DNA of 64,000 nt from Nonomuraea turkmeniaca. Lineage in GTDB: Bacteria > Actinomycetota > Actinomycetes > Streptosporangiales > Streptosporangiaceae. Both the position numbers and the translations under genes were made by a program. Location of the stretch: the NCBI RefSeq assembly GCF_005889735.1, contig NZ_VCKY01000005.1:45716-109715 (forward strand), in the 5' to 3' direction. The notes beneath the pieces were generated by a model. It saw only the letters and a program-made list of their open reading frames with translations. It was not told the origin of the DNA and searched no databases. This document shows, piece by piece, positions 41,509-50,360 of this stretch (position 1 is its first letter; each line of letters opens with the position of its first letter).

Positions 41509-42567
41509 ATGTGGAAATCTCGTCGGCGCCGGCATGTCCCGGTCCTGGCCTTGGCCGTCTCGCTCTTCGGCCTGACCGCCGCCTGCGGCACATCGTCCGC
41601 TGCCGGGGGCGTATCCTCGTCCTCCGGCGGGACGGGAGCGGTGCTCAAGTTGCAGGATCCGGGCAACGCCGGGCCTCTCGCCTACGCCAAACGTGAGGGC
41701 ATCCTGGAGAAACGGCTCACGGCGGTCGGCGCGGCTGTCGAGTGGGGCGGCTCCTATGCCTCCTTCACCGCGACCATCGACGCGGTGCGCTCGGGATCGG
41801 TGAACGTCCTCGCGGGCGCCATCTCGCCCGCCGTCGGTTACTTGGCCAACAGCCCGAACATCAAGATCTTCTCGGTCACCGACCCGATCACGGATCCGGC
41901 CGCGCCGCAGACCGATGGGCTGGTGGTACGGCCCGACAGCCCGATCAAGTCCGTGAAGGACCTGGCCGGCAAGCAGGTCGCGGTGAACAAGGGCGGCAAG
42001 GGCGAGTATCTTCTGCTGCTCGCCCTGGAGCAGGCCGGGGTCCCGGTCGACCAGGTCGAGCGCGTCTACCTCAACCCCGACCAGGGGGCCGCGGCCTTCG
42101 CGACGGGCAAGGTGGACGCCTGGTGGGCGATCGTCAAGGCCTACCCCGAGGCAGTGGCCAAGGGCGCCCGGGTGATCGTGCATGGACGCGATCTGGCCGA
42201 CAAGGACCTGGGCATCAGCGCCGCGCGCAACGAACTGCTCGAACAACATCCTGAGGCGGTCCACGTCTATCTCCAGGTCCTGCAGGAGTTGACCGAGCAG
42301 GCCAAGAAGACGCCGGAGAAGTTCGAGAACGTCTTCCTCGATCAGGGACCGACAGCGGTGAGCGGCGCGCGACTGGCGCACAACCTCGCCACGGCCACGT
42401 ACGCCAACGTCCCTCGCTACGTCACCAAGGACGACGGCGCCAACATCCAGCAGGTGGCCGACCTGTTCCGCGAGTACGGCGTGGTGTCCGCGGCCATCGA
42501 CCCGGCGAACGTTCTCTTCGACCTGAAGGCGGCAGCGGGGTCACCGTCGCCGGCTTCGGCCGGGTGA
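41509..42567 (+). CDS. Sulfonate-type ABC solute-binding lipoprotein (SsuA-like)
   Basis: 352 residues. Lipobox TAAC in VSLFGLTAACGTS. The NMT1/SsuA-type fold shows LAYAKREGILEKRLTAVGAA, VEWGGSYASFTATIDAVRSG, DGLVVRPDSPIKSVKDLAGK, QVAVNKGGKGEYLLLLALEQ and YLNPDQGAAAFATGKVDAWW. It captures a sulfonate or related organosulfur compound outside the membrane. It starts the structural operon and overlaps the permease (GTGA). Confidence 0.9.
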   Translation: MWKSRRRRHVPVLALAVSLFGLTAACGTSSAAGGVSSSSGGTGAVLKLQDPGNAGPLAYAKREGILEKRLTAVGAAVEWGGSYASFTATIDAVRSGSVNVLAGAISPAVGYLANSPNIKIFSVTDPITDPAAPQTDGLVVRPDSPIKSVKDLAGKQVAVNKGGKGEYLLLLALEQAGVPVDQVERVYLNPDQGAAAFATGKVDAWWAIVKAYPEAVAKGARVIVHGRDLADKDLGISAARNELLEQHPEAVHVYLQVLQELTEQAKKTPEKFENVFLDQGPTAVSGARLAHNLATATYANVPRYVTKDDGANIQQVADLFREYGVVSAAIDPANVLFDLKAAAGSPSPASAG

Positions 42568-43457
42568 CGGCCATGACCATGGAGCAAGTGCACAAGCCAG
42601 TTGACACAGAAGGACGGCCGGACCTTGGACCTCCGCCCGCTGCCGCTGCCTCTGGCCTGGAGATCCCCAGGCATCTCGGCAGCAGGCGTCGCGCCCCGGT
42701 GCTGTCGGCCGGCGTGCGTATCGGCGTACCGCTGCTGCTGCTGATCGCCTGGTGGTACGGGTCGAGCAGCGGACGCATCCCACCGGACGTGCTGGCCGCG
42801 CCGTCCTCCGTCCTCGGCGCCTTGAGGGAGCTGATCGCGACCGGCCAGCTCACCGACTACCTGCTCGCCTCCGCGCACCGGGCCGGGCTGGGCGTGCTCG
42901 TCGGCGCCGGGATCGGCCTGCTGCTCGGGGTAGCCGCCGGGATCTCGGCGCTGGGTGAGGAACTGGTCGATCCGACCATGCAGATGATGCGGGCTGTTCC
43001 GTTTCTCGCCCTCGTCCCGCTGTTCATCTCCTGGTTCGGGGTCGGCGAGACGTTCAAAATCGTGTTGATCGCGGTGTCGGCGGCCATCCCGATGTACACC
43101 TACACCTACCTCGGCGTCAGGAACGTAGACCGCAAGGTCGTCGAGGCGGCGCGTGGCTTCGGCCTGCGCGGTCACCGGCTGGCGCTCGGTGTCATCATTC
43201 CGAGCGCGCTGCCCAACATCCTCATGGCCATGCGCATCTGCCTGTCGGTCTCGCTCACCGGACTGATCGCGGCCGAGCAGATCGGAGCGACCGAGGGTAT
43301 CGGCTACCTGGTCACGCTGGCCCAGCAGTACTTCCGGATCGACTACATGGTGCTCTGCATCCTCATCTACGCCGGCCTCGGACTGATCTTCGACGGTGCG
43401 ATCCGGCTGGTGGAGCGCCTGGCCATGCCCTGGCGCCGACACGTGGTCGCCCGATGA
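42564..43457 (+). CDS. Sulfonate-type ABC permease (SsuC-like)
   Basis: 297 residues with six membrane segments and the SsuC/TauC EAA loop VEAARGFGLRGHRLALGVII. Also LLLLIAWWYGSSSGRIPPDV at the first segment and SLTGLIAAEQIGATEGIGYL. The GTG start overlaps the binding-protein stop. An unusually long Pro/Ala-rich cytoplasmic N-terminus (about 45 residues) precedes the first helix. Confidence 0.9.
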   Translation: MTAMTMEQVHKPVDTEGRPDLGPPPAAAASGLEIPRHLGSRRRAPVLSAGVRIGVPLLLLIAWWYGSSSGRIPPDVLAAPSSVLGALRELIATGQLTDYLLASAHRAGLGVLVGAGIGLLLGVAAGISALGEELVDPTMQMMRAVPFLALVPLFISWFGVGETFKIVLIAVSAAIPMYTYTYLGVRNVDRKVVEAARGFGLRGHRLALGVIIPSALPNILMAMRICLSVSLTGLIAAEQIGATEGIGYLVTLAQQYFRIDYMVLCILIYAGLGLIFDGAIRLVERLAMPWRRHVVAR

Positions 43458-43470
43458 GCGGGAGGTCGCG

Positions 43471-44211
43471 ATGACCGAGCCGACGATCGGCGAGCAGCAC
43501 GCCGACGACGACCTGGCCGTACAGATCAGCGGGCTGCACAAGGCCTTCGGGGCGAAGACCGTGTTGTCCGGGGTCGACCTGGAGATCCGCAGGGGCGAGT
43601 TCTTCGCCCTCCTCGGCCCGAGCGGCACCGGCAAGACCACCCTCCTCCGCATCCTGGCGGGCCTGGAAGTGCCCGACGCCGGCACCGTGCTGGCGGCCCG
43701 CCGCCGTACGACGGTCTACCAGGAACCCCGGCTCATCCCGGCCAGAAAGGTGCTCGCCAACGTCACCCTCGGACTCCCGGCCGCCGCGCGGGACCCGGGG
43801 CGCCGGGCTCTGGCCGAGGTCGGGCTGGACGGATACGGCGGGGCCTGGCCGGCGACCCTCTCCGGCGGAGAGGCGCAGCGGGTGGCACTCGCCAGAGCCC
43901 TGGTCCGCGATCCGGAGGTGCTCCTGCTCGACGAGCCGTTCGCCGCGCTCGACGCGCTCACCCGGCTCCAGATGCAGGAGTTGGTCGCGGAGCTCTGCGA
44001 GCGGCACCGTCCGGCGGTCGTCCTCGTCACGCACGACGTGGATGAGGCCGTACGGCTGGCGGACCGGGTCGCGGTGTTGCGGGAGGGGACGCTCGCCGTC
44101 GACCAGACGATCGACCTGCCGCACCCGCGGGACCGCAACAGCCCTTCGTTCGTCGACCACCGCCGGCTGTTCCTGAGCCACCTGGGCGTCGTCCCGGCCG
44201 CCTCTCATTAG
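43471..44211 (+). CDS. Sulfonate-type ABC ATPase (SsuB-like)
   Basis: 246 residues. Walker A GPSGTGKTTLLRILAGL, Q-loop VYQEPRLIPARKVLANVTLG (SsuB/TauB type), signature LSGGEAQRVALARALVR, Walker B LLLLDEPFAALDALTR, H-loop VTHDVDEAVRLADRV. GGGAGG lies 7 nt before the ATG. Completes the SsuABC-like importer. Confidence 0.92.
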   Translation: MTEPTIGEQHADDDLAVQISGLHKAFGAKTVLSGVDLEIRRGEFFALLGPSGTGKTTLLRILAGLEVPDAGTVLAARRRTTVYQEPRLIPARKVLANVTLGLPAAARDPGRRALAEVGLDGYGGAWPATLSGGEAQRVALARALVRDPEVLLLDEPFAALDALTRLQMQELVAELCERHRPAVVLVTHDVDEAVRLADRVAVLREGTLAVDQTIDLPHPRDRNSPSFVDHRRLFLSHLGVVPAASH

Positions 44212-44271
44212 TCCCCCCGACCGTCGTTCCCGGATTCACTTGCTTCGCTTCGACGTAGACGTAGGAGTCTC

Positions 44272-45369
44272 ATGTCATCCATAGACAAGATCTGGTACAC
44301 CCGCTGCCCTGTCCCCACCGCCAGCGGCCTCGCACACCGCCAGGGCTGGCTGGCCGAGGAGTTCCGGGTGGCCGGACTGGACGTCGGCATCCTTCAGGAC
44401 GTGGGACCGGAGCTGGCCGAGCACCATTTCGATCACCGGCTTCTGGGGCTGTTCAGGGAGGGCGGCAACGTGCCCGCGCTGGCGGCCCGGTCGGCGGGCG
44501 CCCCGACGCGGCTGATCGGACTGACCTGGATCGAGGAGTGGCAGTCCATCCTGGTCCGGGCCGGCTCCGGCATCAGCGGCGCCGCGGACCTGGCCGGTGC
44601 GCGGGTCGCGCTACCCGCGTGGGCCGAGACCCGGGCCACGAGTTTCCCCCGCGCCATGGCCCTGCACGGGATCAAGGGCGCGCTGTCGCAGGGCGGGCTC
44701 ACCCTCGACGACGTCACGTTCGTGGAGGTGACCGCGCAGTTCAGCCCGTCGGTCGGCCGGGACGCGGCGGCCCGAACGTTCTCCTGGCCGGGCATCGCCG
44801 AGCTGGCCCGCGGCGAGGTGGACGCCGTGTACGCCAAGGGGGCGCGAGCCGCGGAGCAGGCCAAGGAGATCGGTGCTGTCGTAGCCGTCGACCTGGATGC
44901 GTACCCCGACCGCCGTACCAGGGTGAACAACGGCACCCCCAGGCCGATCACGGTGCACGAACGGCTCCTGGACGAGCACCCCGATCTGGTCATCGGATTC
45001 CTGACCCAGACGCTGCGCGCGGCCGACTGGGCGCGGGACAACCTCGACCGGGTACGCGAGATCCTCGCCGGCGAGACGCGGTCCGGGGCGGACGCCGTCG
45101 CCACCGCCTACCGGGGCGACTTCCACCACTCGCTCCACCCCGACCTCTCGCCGGAGCGGCTGGACCTGCTGCGCATCCAGAAGGACTTCCTGCTGGTGCA
45201 TGGCTTCCTCGACGCTGACGTGGACCTCGGCGCGTGGGTCGCCCCCGGACCACTCGCATCGGCCCGCGAGCGTCTCGACGCCTCGGCGGCGCAGAGCGGT
45301 CAGCGTGGCCTGGGACAGAGCGACTCCTCGGCCGCGGCGCCGGTCCGGACCGCAGGGGCGGTGGCGTGA
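44272..45369 (+). CDS. DszB-like sulfinate desulfinase candidate (binding-protein fold, no signal peptide)
   Basis: 365 residues, starting MSSIDKIWYTRCPVPTASGL, so cytosolic. The fold is that of NMT1/SsuA binding proteins, but it aligns best to 2'-hydroxybiphenyl-2-sulfinate desulfinase DszB: YTRCPVP matches YSNCPVP around catalytic Cys27, and the later H52-x9-R62-x-GG (HHFDH...LFREGGNVP) reproduces DszB His60-x9-Arg70-x-GG exactly. DLAGARVALPAW and LTLDDVTFVEV follow the DszB pattern. DszB splits aryl sulfinates into the arene and sulfite without a cofactor. Its place between the SsuB-like ATPase and two SsuD-like monooxygenases supports sulfur release. The substrate is unknown. A generic binding-protein label would miss the catalytic residues. 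Confidence 0.75.
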   Translation: MSSIDKIWYTRCPVPTASGLAHRQGWLAEEFRVAGLDVGILQDVGPELAEHHFDHRLLGLFREGGNVPALAARSAGAPTRLIGLTWIEEWQSILVRAGSGISGAADLAGARVALPAWAETRATSFPRAMALHGIKGALSQGGLTLDDVTFVEVTAQFSPSVGRDAAARTFSWPGIAELARGEVDAVYAKGARAAEQAKEIGAVVAVDLDAYPDRRTRVNNGTPRPITVHERLLDEHPDLVIGFLTQTLRAADWARDNLDRVREILAGETRSGADAVATAYRGDFHHSLHPDLSPERLDLLRIQKDFLLVHGFLDADVDLGAWVAPGPLASARERLDASAAQSGQRGLGQSDSSAAAPVRTAGAVA

Positions 45370-46424
45370 TGGCGGCGTACCCGGACTTCCTGGTCACGGT
45401 GCCGACCCAGGGCGACGGGCGGGACCCGCTGCGGCGGGACCGAGGGGAGTGGCGACCACGCCGCCCCCTGCCGCCGTTCGTCACCGATCTGCGGCCCGGC
45501 GCCTTCGGCCCGTTCGACCACCTCGCCCAGATCGGCCGGGCCGCGGAGACGGCGGCGATCGGCGGAGCGTTGGTGCCGTTCGATCCCGCCGGTGAGGAGT
45601 CCTTGGTGGTCGCCGCCGGCCTGCTCCGACAGAGCCGTCACCTGCGTGTCGTGGCCGGGTTCCACCCCGGGGTCGCCGCACCCGTTTACGCGGCCAAGTT
45701 CTCCGCCTCCCTCCAGCGGTTCACCGACAACCGGCTCGGCTGGCAACTCGACGTCGACCTCGACCCGGCCGTCGCACGATCGCAGGGGGACTTCCTTCGC
45801 GGCGCGGACCGATACGCGCGGGCCGAGGAGTTCCTCACCGTGGCCAAGGGCGTGTGGCACGAGGAGGGCTACACGTACGAGGGTCGCTTCTACCAGGTGC
45901 TCGCGGGTGGCTTCCAGGCGCCGAACTCGGGCCTGCCGTTCCCTCGCGTCTACCTGACCGGCACCTCGCCGGAGGCGCTGGCGCTCTCGGCCCGCCACGC
46001 CGACGTGCACCTGTTCACCGCGGACCAGGACGTCGAGACCGGCGTCGGCGAGCTGGCCGCACAGTCGGCGCGGGAAGGGCGTCCCGTCGAGTACGGCCTG
46101 CGGCTTCCCGTCCTGGCACGGGATGACGACGACGAGGCGTGGGCGGAGGCCCGGCGGTTGTGGGACCTCGCCGGCGGCGCGGGGGAGGGCTTGCCGGACC
46201 CGGACCCGCGTACCCGCCTGTGGGGAGGGTTCGACCGGATCGCCGGTTCCGGCCCGTTCGGCCTGGTCGGCTCGTACGAAACCGTCGCAGCCGGACTCCG
46301 CGGCTACCTCGACCGGGGTGTCACCTCCTTCGTCCTGGACGCGCGGCCGCACATCGAGGAGACCTACCGGCTGGGTGAGCGGCTGCTGCCGCTGTTCGCC
46401 AAGGAGATCGAGCATGCCCATTGA
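45369..46424 (+). CDS. SsuD-like FMNH2-dependent monooxygenase (LLM class) 1
   Basis: 351 residues with the luciferase-like TIM barrel: FLVTVPTQGDGRDP, AQIGRAAETAAIGGALVPFD, ESLVVAAGLLRQSRHLRVVA, GFHPGVAAPVYAAKFSASLQ, YARAEEFLTVAKGVWHEEGY, and C-terminal GVTSFVLDARPHIEETYRLG as in SsuD (SFVLSGYPHLEEAYRVGE). SsuD oxidises sulfonates to aldehyde plus sulfite using reduced FMN. It overlaps the DszB-like stop (TGATG). No flavin reductase (SsuE) is in the operon. Confidence 0.87.
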   Translation: MAAYPDFLVTVPTQGDGRDPLRRDRGEWRPRRPLPPFVTDLRPGAFGPFDHLAQIGRAAETAAIGGALVPFDPAGEESLVVAAGLLRQSRHLRVVAGFHPGVAAPVYAAKFSASLQRFTDNRLGWQLDVDLDPAVARSQGDFLRGADRYARAEEFLTVAKGVWHEEGYTYEGRFYQVLAGGFQAPNSGLPFPRVYLTGTSPEALALSARHADVHLFTADQDVETGVGELAAQSAREGRPVEYGLRLPVLARDDDDEAWAEARRLWDLAGGAGEGLPDPDPRTRLWGGFDRIAGSGPFGLVGSYETVAAGLRGYLDRGVTSFVLDARPHIEETYRLGERLLPLFAKEIEHAH

Positions 46425-47586
46425 CATCTACTGGCGGATCGGAACCCACGGTGACCAGCAGTCGTTGCGGCGCCGGGTGTCCAGCCGAGGGGAGTGGGCG
46501 CCGGTAGTGCCGGGCAGCCTCGCTCCAGGGGTGCGCAACGGCCGCCGCGACGGGTACTCGTACGTCGAGCACATGGCCGATGTCGCCAGAGCCTCGGAAA
46601 GCTCCGGGTTCGTCGGCGGCCTGCTGCCGTCGTTCCCCTTCACCGACGATCCGTGGGCCGCGGCCGCGGCCCTGGCCCGCGAGACCACCACCTACCGTTT
46701 CATGATCGCCTACCAGCCGGGATTCCTCCATCCGGTGCAGGCGGCTCGGATGTCGGCGAGCCTGCAGCGGGCGACCGGCGGGCGGGTGGTCTACAACATC
46801 ATCTCGGGCGGTGGCGGTCCCGCCCAGCTGTGGTGGGGTGACCGGGTCGACCACGATGACCGGTACGCCCGTACCTCGGAGTTCCTCGACGTGCTCAAGG
46901 GCGTGTGGAGTGGTGGCCCGTTTGATTACCAGGGCCGCTTCTACCAGGTCGAGGGAGCGGGTCTGCCCGAGCCGCTCGCGCGGCAGCCCTTCCCGGAGAT
47001 CTACTTCTCCGGCTCGTCCAAGGCCGCGATCGAGGCGGCGGGCCGGCACGCTGACTACTACCTGTCGTGGCTGGAGCCCTTCCCCGCGTTGGCGGCCAAG
47101 TTCGCCCAGGTTCGCGAGCACAGCACCGCGATCGGGCGGGCACCGAAGTTCGCCGTACGCGTCGACGTGCTCGCCCGCGAGACCGAGCAGGCGGCATGGG
47201 ACGAGATCCGGCGCGGCTGGGCACACGTCGACCCGGCGGCGCTGCGCGGCGCGGACGGCGACTCCGTCGGGTGGCTGCGCAGCCAGTCGTTCGTCTCCTG
47301 GCCGGTGCGCGACTACCGGGAACTGGAGGTGTCGCCCAACGTCTGGGGCGGCTTCCACCTGCTCCGCGGCGGTCCGGCGTTCGGACTCGTCGGCAGCTAC
47401 CAGCAGGTCGCCGAGCGGCTCGACGAGCTGATCGGCATCGGCGTCGACGCCTTCATCCTCGCCGGCGTGCCACACCTCGAAGAGGCGTACCGCGTCGGCG
47501 AAGAGGTGCTTCCGCTGCTCCGCGGCCACGAGATCCGCCGGCACTCCTCGCTGTCCCCGATATCGGCAACGAAAGGTTCCATCTGA
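46414..47586 (+). CDS. SsuD-like FMNH2-dependent monooxygenase (LLM class) 2
   Basis: 390 residues, closer to E. coli SsuD than the first copy: IDIYWRIGTHGDQ, FMIAYQPGFLHPVQAARMSA, SLQRATGGRVVYNIISGGG, DRYARTSEFLDVLKGVW, PFPEIYFSGSSKAAIEAAGR, YLSWLEPFP, LEVSPNVWGGFHLLRGGPAF, and GVDAFILAGVPHLEEAYRVG. AAGGAG precedes the ATG, which lies 11 bp inside the first monooxygenase gene. Two diverged copies suggest different substrates or successive oxidations. Confidence 0.9.
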   Translation: MPIDIYWRIGTHGDQQSLRRRVSSRGEWAPVVPGSLAPGVRNGRRDGYSYVEHMADVARASESSGFVGGLLPSFPFTDDPWAAAAALARETTTYRFMIAYQPGFLHPVQAARMSASLQRATGGRVVYNIISGGGGPAQLWWGDRVDHDDRYARTSEFLDVLKGVWSGGPFDYQGRFYQVEGAGLPEPLARQPFPEIYFSGSSKAAIEAAGRHADYYLSWLEPFPALAAKFAQVREHSTAIGRAPKFAVRVDVLARETEQAAWDEIRRGWAHVDPAALRGADGDSVGWLRSQSFVSWPVRDYRELEVSPNVWGGFHLLRGGPAFGLVGSYQQVAERLDELIGIGVDAFILAGVPHLEEAYRVGEEVLPLLRGHEIRRHSSLSPISATKGSI

Positions 47587-48509
47587 TGAGCGTTCGCGTC
47601 GGTTACTTCCCCAGCAACAACTCACTCTGGGTGCTGCGGCACCGGGGCATCCTGGAGCGTTCCCTGCCCGATGTGGAGTGGGTGGACCTGCGCAGCCTCC
47701 CGCAGGGTGGCCGTCCCGCCCCGACCGAGGGGCTCCCCACCGTGCACGGTGACCGGCTTTTCGACGGCGGCTACGACTTCATCGGCACCGGCTCCACGCC
47801 CCCGGTCACCGCACAGGGCAAGGGGCACGACATCGTGTACGTGGCGATCTCCGGCTCGCGTCATGAGAACGGCCGGCTGGTCGTACACGAGGACTCCCCG
47901 ATCAAGACGCCGGCGGACCTCAAGGGCAAGCGGGTCGCGCTCGGGCATGGCTCCTGGCAGACCACACTCCTGCTGTTCGCCCTCGACCGGGCAGGGCTGA
48001 CGTGGAAGGACATCGAGCCGGTCGACGCGTACGGGAACGCCGCCCAGCTGTTCCTGGACCGCGCAGTGGACGCATGGGTCGGTTCGTACCCGGCCCTCAC
48101 CCGCGTCGAGCAGGAAGCCACCACCCGGGACCTCGTCGCCACGGACGGACTGTTCAGCCACCGCTCGCTCTGGTTCACCCGCCGCGACTTCGCCGAGCAA
48201 CATCCCGGAGAGCTCGCCGCCATTGTCGCCGCTCTGCAGGAGTCCGACGCCTGGATCCAGCAGAACCACCGGGCCGCGGCGGAGTTGTTCGCCGCGGAGG
48301 ACGCCGATCACGGGGACGTCGACGCCTGGGAGCATGCCCTGCGCCACCGTCCGTTCGGGCTGCACCCCGTCACTGAGGACTTCGTCGCCGAGCAGCAGCG
48401 CGCGGCAGATCTCTTCCACGCCAGCGGCCTGATCGACCGGAAGATCACCGTAGCCGAGGCCGTGCTCCCCGAGATCGCCCGGCTGGTGGAGGCGGCTCGG
48501 GTTCCGTAA
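47586..48509 (+). CDS. SsuA/DszB-fold protein without signal peptide
   Basis: 307 residues: SVRVGYFPSNNSLWVLRHRG, PTVHGDRLFDGGYDFIGTGS, VHEDSPIKTPADLKGKRVAL, DAYGNAAQLFLDRAVDAWVG. This is a sulfonate-binding fold, yet the N-terminus has no signal or lipobox and the start overlaps the monooxygenase stop (TGATG). It has no Cys at all, so it cannot use DszB chemistry. It could be a cytosolic substrate chaperone, a sensor, or an enzyme of another type. Last gene of the operon. Confidence 0.8.
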   Translation: MSVRVGYFPSNNSLWVLRHRGILERSLPDVEWVDLRSLPQGGRPAPTEGLPTVHGDRLFDGGYDFIGTGSTPPVTAQGKGHDIVYVAISGSRHENGRLVVHEDSPIKTPADLKGKRVALGHGSWQTTLLLFALDRAGLTWKDIEPVDAYGNAAQLFLDRAVDAWVGSYPALTRVEQEATTRDLVATDGLFSHRSLWFTRRDFAEQHPGELAAIVAALQESDAWIQQNHRAAAELFAAEDADHGDVDAWEHALRHRPFGLHPVTEDFVAEQQRAADLFHASGLIDRKITVAEAVLPEIARLVEAARVP

Positions 48510-48679
48510 GGCACGGGTGGCGTACCAGGCACCCGGTCGCGCCGGCGTCCGGGTGCTCAACGAACGTGTCAACATACGCCAAAGCTTCCGGCCTTTGCAG
48601 TCCCTTCTGTCCGCATTGGGGTATCCGACCACAAGACCCGCGGCCCGGCACGGGAGCGGTCGTCGACACGGGAGGAACA

Positions 48680-49036
48680 ATGCGAACTGAAGGACAGCTG
48701 AGTCCTGAGATGCAGCGATGCATCGACGCATGCATGGAGAGTCACAGCTCCTGCGAGCAGACCATGAGCTACTGCCTGAAGCAGGGCGGCCGGCATGTCG
48801 ACATGGCGATGATGGGCGCGCTCATGGACTGTTCCGACATCACCCGCCTGTGCGCGGACATGATGATGCGCCAGTCCCCGATGGCGATGGACATGGCCCG
48901 GATGTGTGCCCAGGTCGCCGGCAAGTGCGCCGAGGCGTGCATGACCATGAGCGACGACGCGACGATGATGCGCTGTGCCGAGAAGTGCAAGGCCTGCGCC
49001 GACGCGTGCAAGGCCATGGCGGCCATGCCGGCCTGA
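48680..49036 (+). CDS. Four-helix-bundle copper-storage-like protein (Csp/DUF326)
   Basis: 118 residues with 13 Cys and many Met, mostly in CxxxC and CxxxxxxC spacing along helices (MQRCIDACMESHSSCEQT, MARMCAQVAGKCAEACMTM, CAEKCKACADACKAM). This matches the cytosolic Csp3-type proteins that bind many Cu(I) ions in a four-helix bundle. No signal peptide. GGAGGAACA precedes the ATG. No copper regulator or exporter is adjacent. Confidence 0.88.
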   Translation: MRTEGQLSPEMQRCIDACMESHSSCEQTMSYCLKQGGRHVDMAMMGALMDCSDITRLCADMMMRQSPMAMDMARMCAQVAGKCAEACMTMSDDATMMRCAEKCKACADACKAMAAMPA

Positions 49037-49117
49037 GAGGCCCGCAAAACCGAGTCGCGGGCGGTGAGGTGAACCGCTCCGGCCCGGGGGGGCGGAGCCG
49101 GGCGACCGCGTTGCCGC

Positions 49118-49846
49118 CTACCCGGCCTTCTCGTCCAGGACGGCCTGTCCTGTTGACAGCTGTTCGATGAAGGTTCGTACGGCCTCTTTTCCGCCGTTCA
49201 TCCCTGCCCGCCGGCTCACCTGGCAGGCGGCTTCGGCATACAGCCGGGGATCCGCTGACGCCGCCCGCAGCCAGTCGTCGAGCGTGGCCGGGAGGGGCCG
49301 GCGGGAGTCGAGCAGGCAGCGGTCGCCGGTGCGGGCCAGGTATCGGGGATCGTCGCTGACCAGGACGGCGAGGCCCTCGTCGAACCACTGCGGGACCTCG
49401 GTGCCGCCGAGGCGGGCGTGGAGCTCCACGTGGGTCAGTTCGTGCGAGGCGATCACGGGGTCGACGCCGCGCGGGGACAACATCACCGAACGGTTGAGTA
49501 CGGCGATGCCGCGCTCACGGCCGCCGCCGATCCTGCGGTAGCAGTCCTCGGACAGGCACACGAGGATGTCCGGAGAGGTCTTCCGTCCTCCGAAGAAGTC
49601 GCGTACCCGCTTGTTGGCCTGCTCGACGACCTCGGTCACGTGCCGGCGTCGGTCTTGCGGCAGGCCGGGTTCGGCGTACAGACCGGGCTGGAGCCGCTCC
49701 AGGCCGTAACAGCCGGGGCAGGTGGTGGCCGCGACGGACGGGAAGACGATCGCGGTCAGCGCCGCGGCGGCGGTGAGGAGGACCGCGGTGACGGCGCCCG
49801 CGATCCACCAGCGTCTCCCGCGACGGCTTGCCACCCGTCGGCTCAT
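49118..49846 (-). CDS. Membrane-anchored zinc metalloprotease-like protein
   Basis: 242 residues. An N-terminal membrane anchor (WWIAGAVTAVLLTAAAALTA) is followed by a gluzincin-like domain with HELTH (ASHELTHVELHARLGG) and a downstream Glu in PQWFDEGLAVLVSDD, the peptidase_MA-type arrangement. CPGCYG and CLSEDC supply Cys outside. ATG at 49846 overlaps the stop of the upstream hydrolase remnant (ATGA). Confidence 0.78.
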   Translation of the reverse strand: MSRRVASRRGRRWWIAGAVTAVLLTAAAALTAIVFPSVAATTCPGCYGLERLQPGLYAEPGLPQDRRRHVTEVVEQANKRVRDFFGGRKTSPDILVCLSEDCYRRIGGGRERGIAVLNRSVMLSPRGVDPVIASHELTHVELHARLGGTEVPQWFDEGLAVLVSDDPRYLARTGDRCLLDSRRPLPATLDDWLRAASADPRLYAEAACQVSRRAGMNGGKEAVRTFIEQLSTGQAVLDEKAG

Positions 49847-50250
49847 GGGCACGTGGTCCCCCGGGGCGGCAGCCGGCGCTCGGTGACGTATCTGCTGACG
49901 TGGTCGATGACGCAGGGGTTGGCCATCGCGCCGAAGAGGTTGTGGCCCGGACCGTCGTGTTCGATCGTGCGGCTGCCGGGGATCTGCTCGACCACGCGGC
50001 GGGTGGAGTCATGGTCCTGCCAGGTTCCCGCGCCCAGGAGCGGCGGCAGCGTACGGGGCATGGGCGTGGGTGGGTTGGTCACCGGGGCCGGCCAGCCGGC
50101 GCAGGTGAGCGGCAGGTGCCAGGCGAGGGCGAAGGAGGCACCGGTGTTGGGGGCGATGGCGCGCAGCCGCGTGACCGTACGCGCGACGTCCCGCTGGGCG
50201 GCGGGGCGCGAGAAGTCCAGGCACTCCTTGTACCCGCCGCGCCTACGCCT
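49843..50250 (-). pseudogene. Alpha/beta hydrolase C-terminal remnant (TAP-like)
   Basis: The frame gives CLDFSRPAAQRDVARTVTRL, then LTCAGWPAPVTNPP, LLGAGTWQDHDSTRRVVEQI and DGPGHNLFGAMANPCVIDHV, ending RYVTERRLPPRGTTCP. This is the C-terminal TAP-like region of SlpD/SlpE-type secreted hydrolases with the catalytic His (GPGH). The nucleophile half is missing and upstream reading frames are unrelated. Confidence 0.55.
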
Positions 50251-50360
50251 CCCGGCTGGTGAAGACGACCGGGCCCTCGTTCGTGACCGGCCCGGCGTTG
50301 TTGAGTCCCAGAGGGCTGCCCACCTCGGCGTGACGGCGGCGGAGGGCAGGTGTGCCGGGA

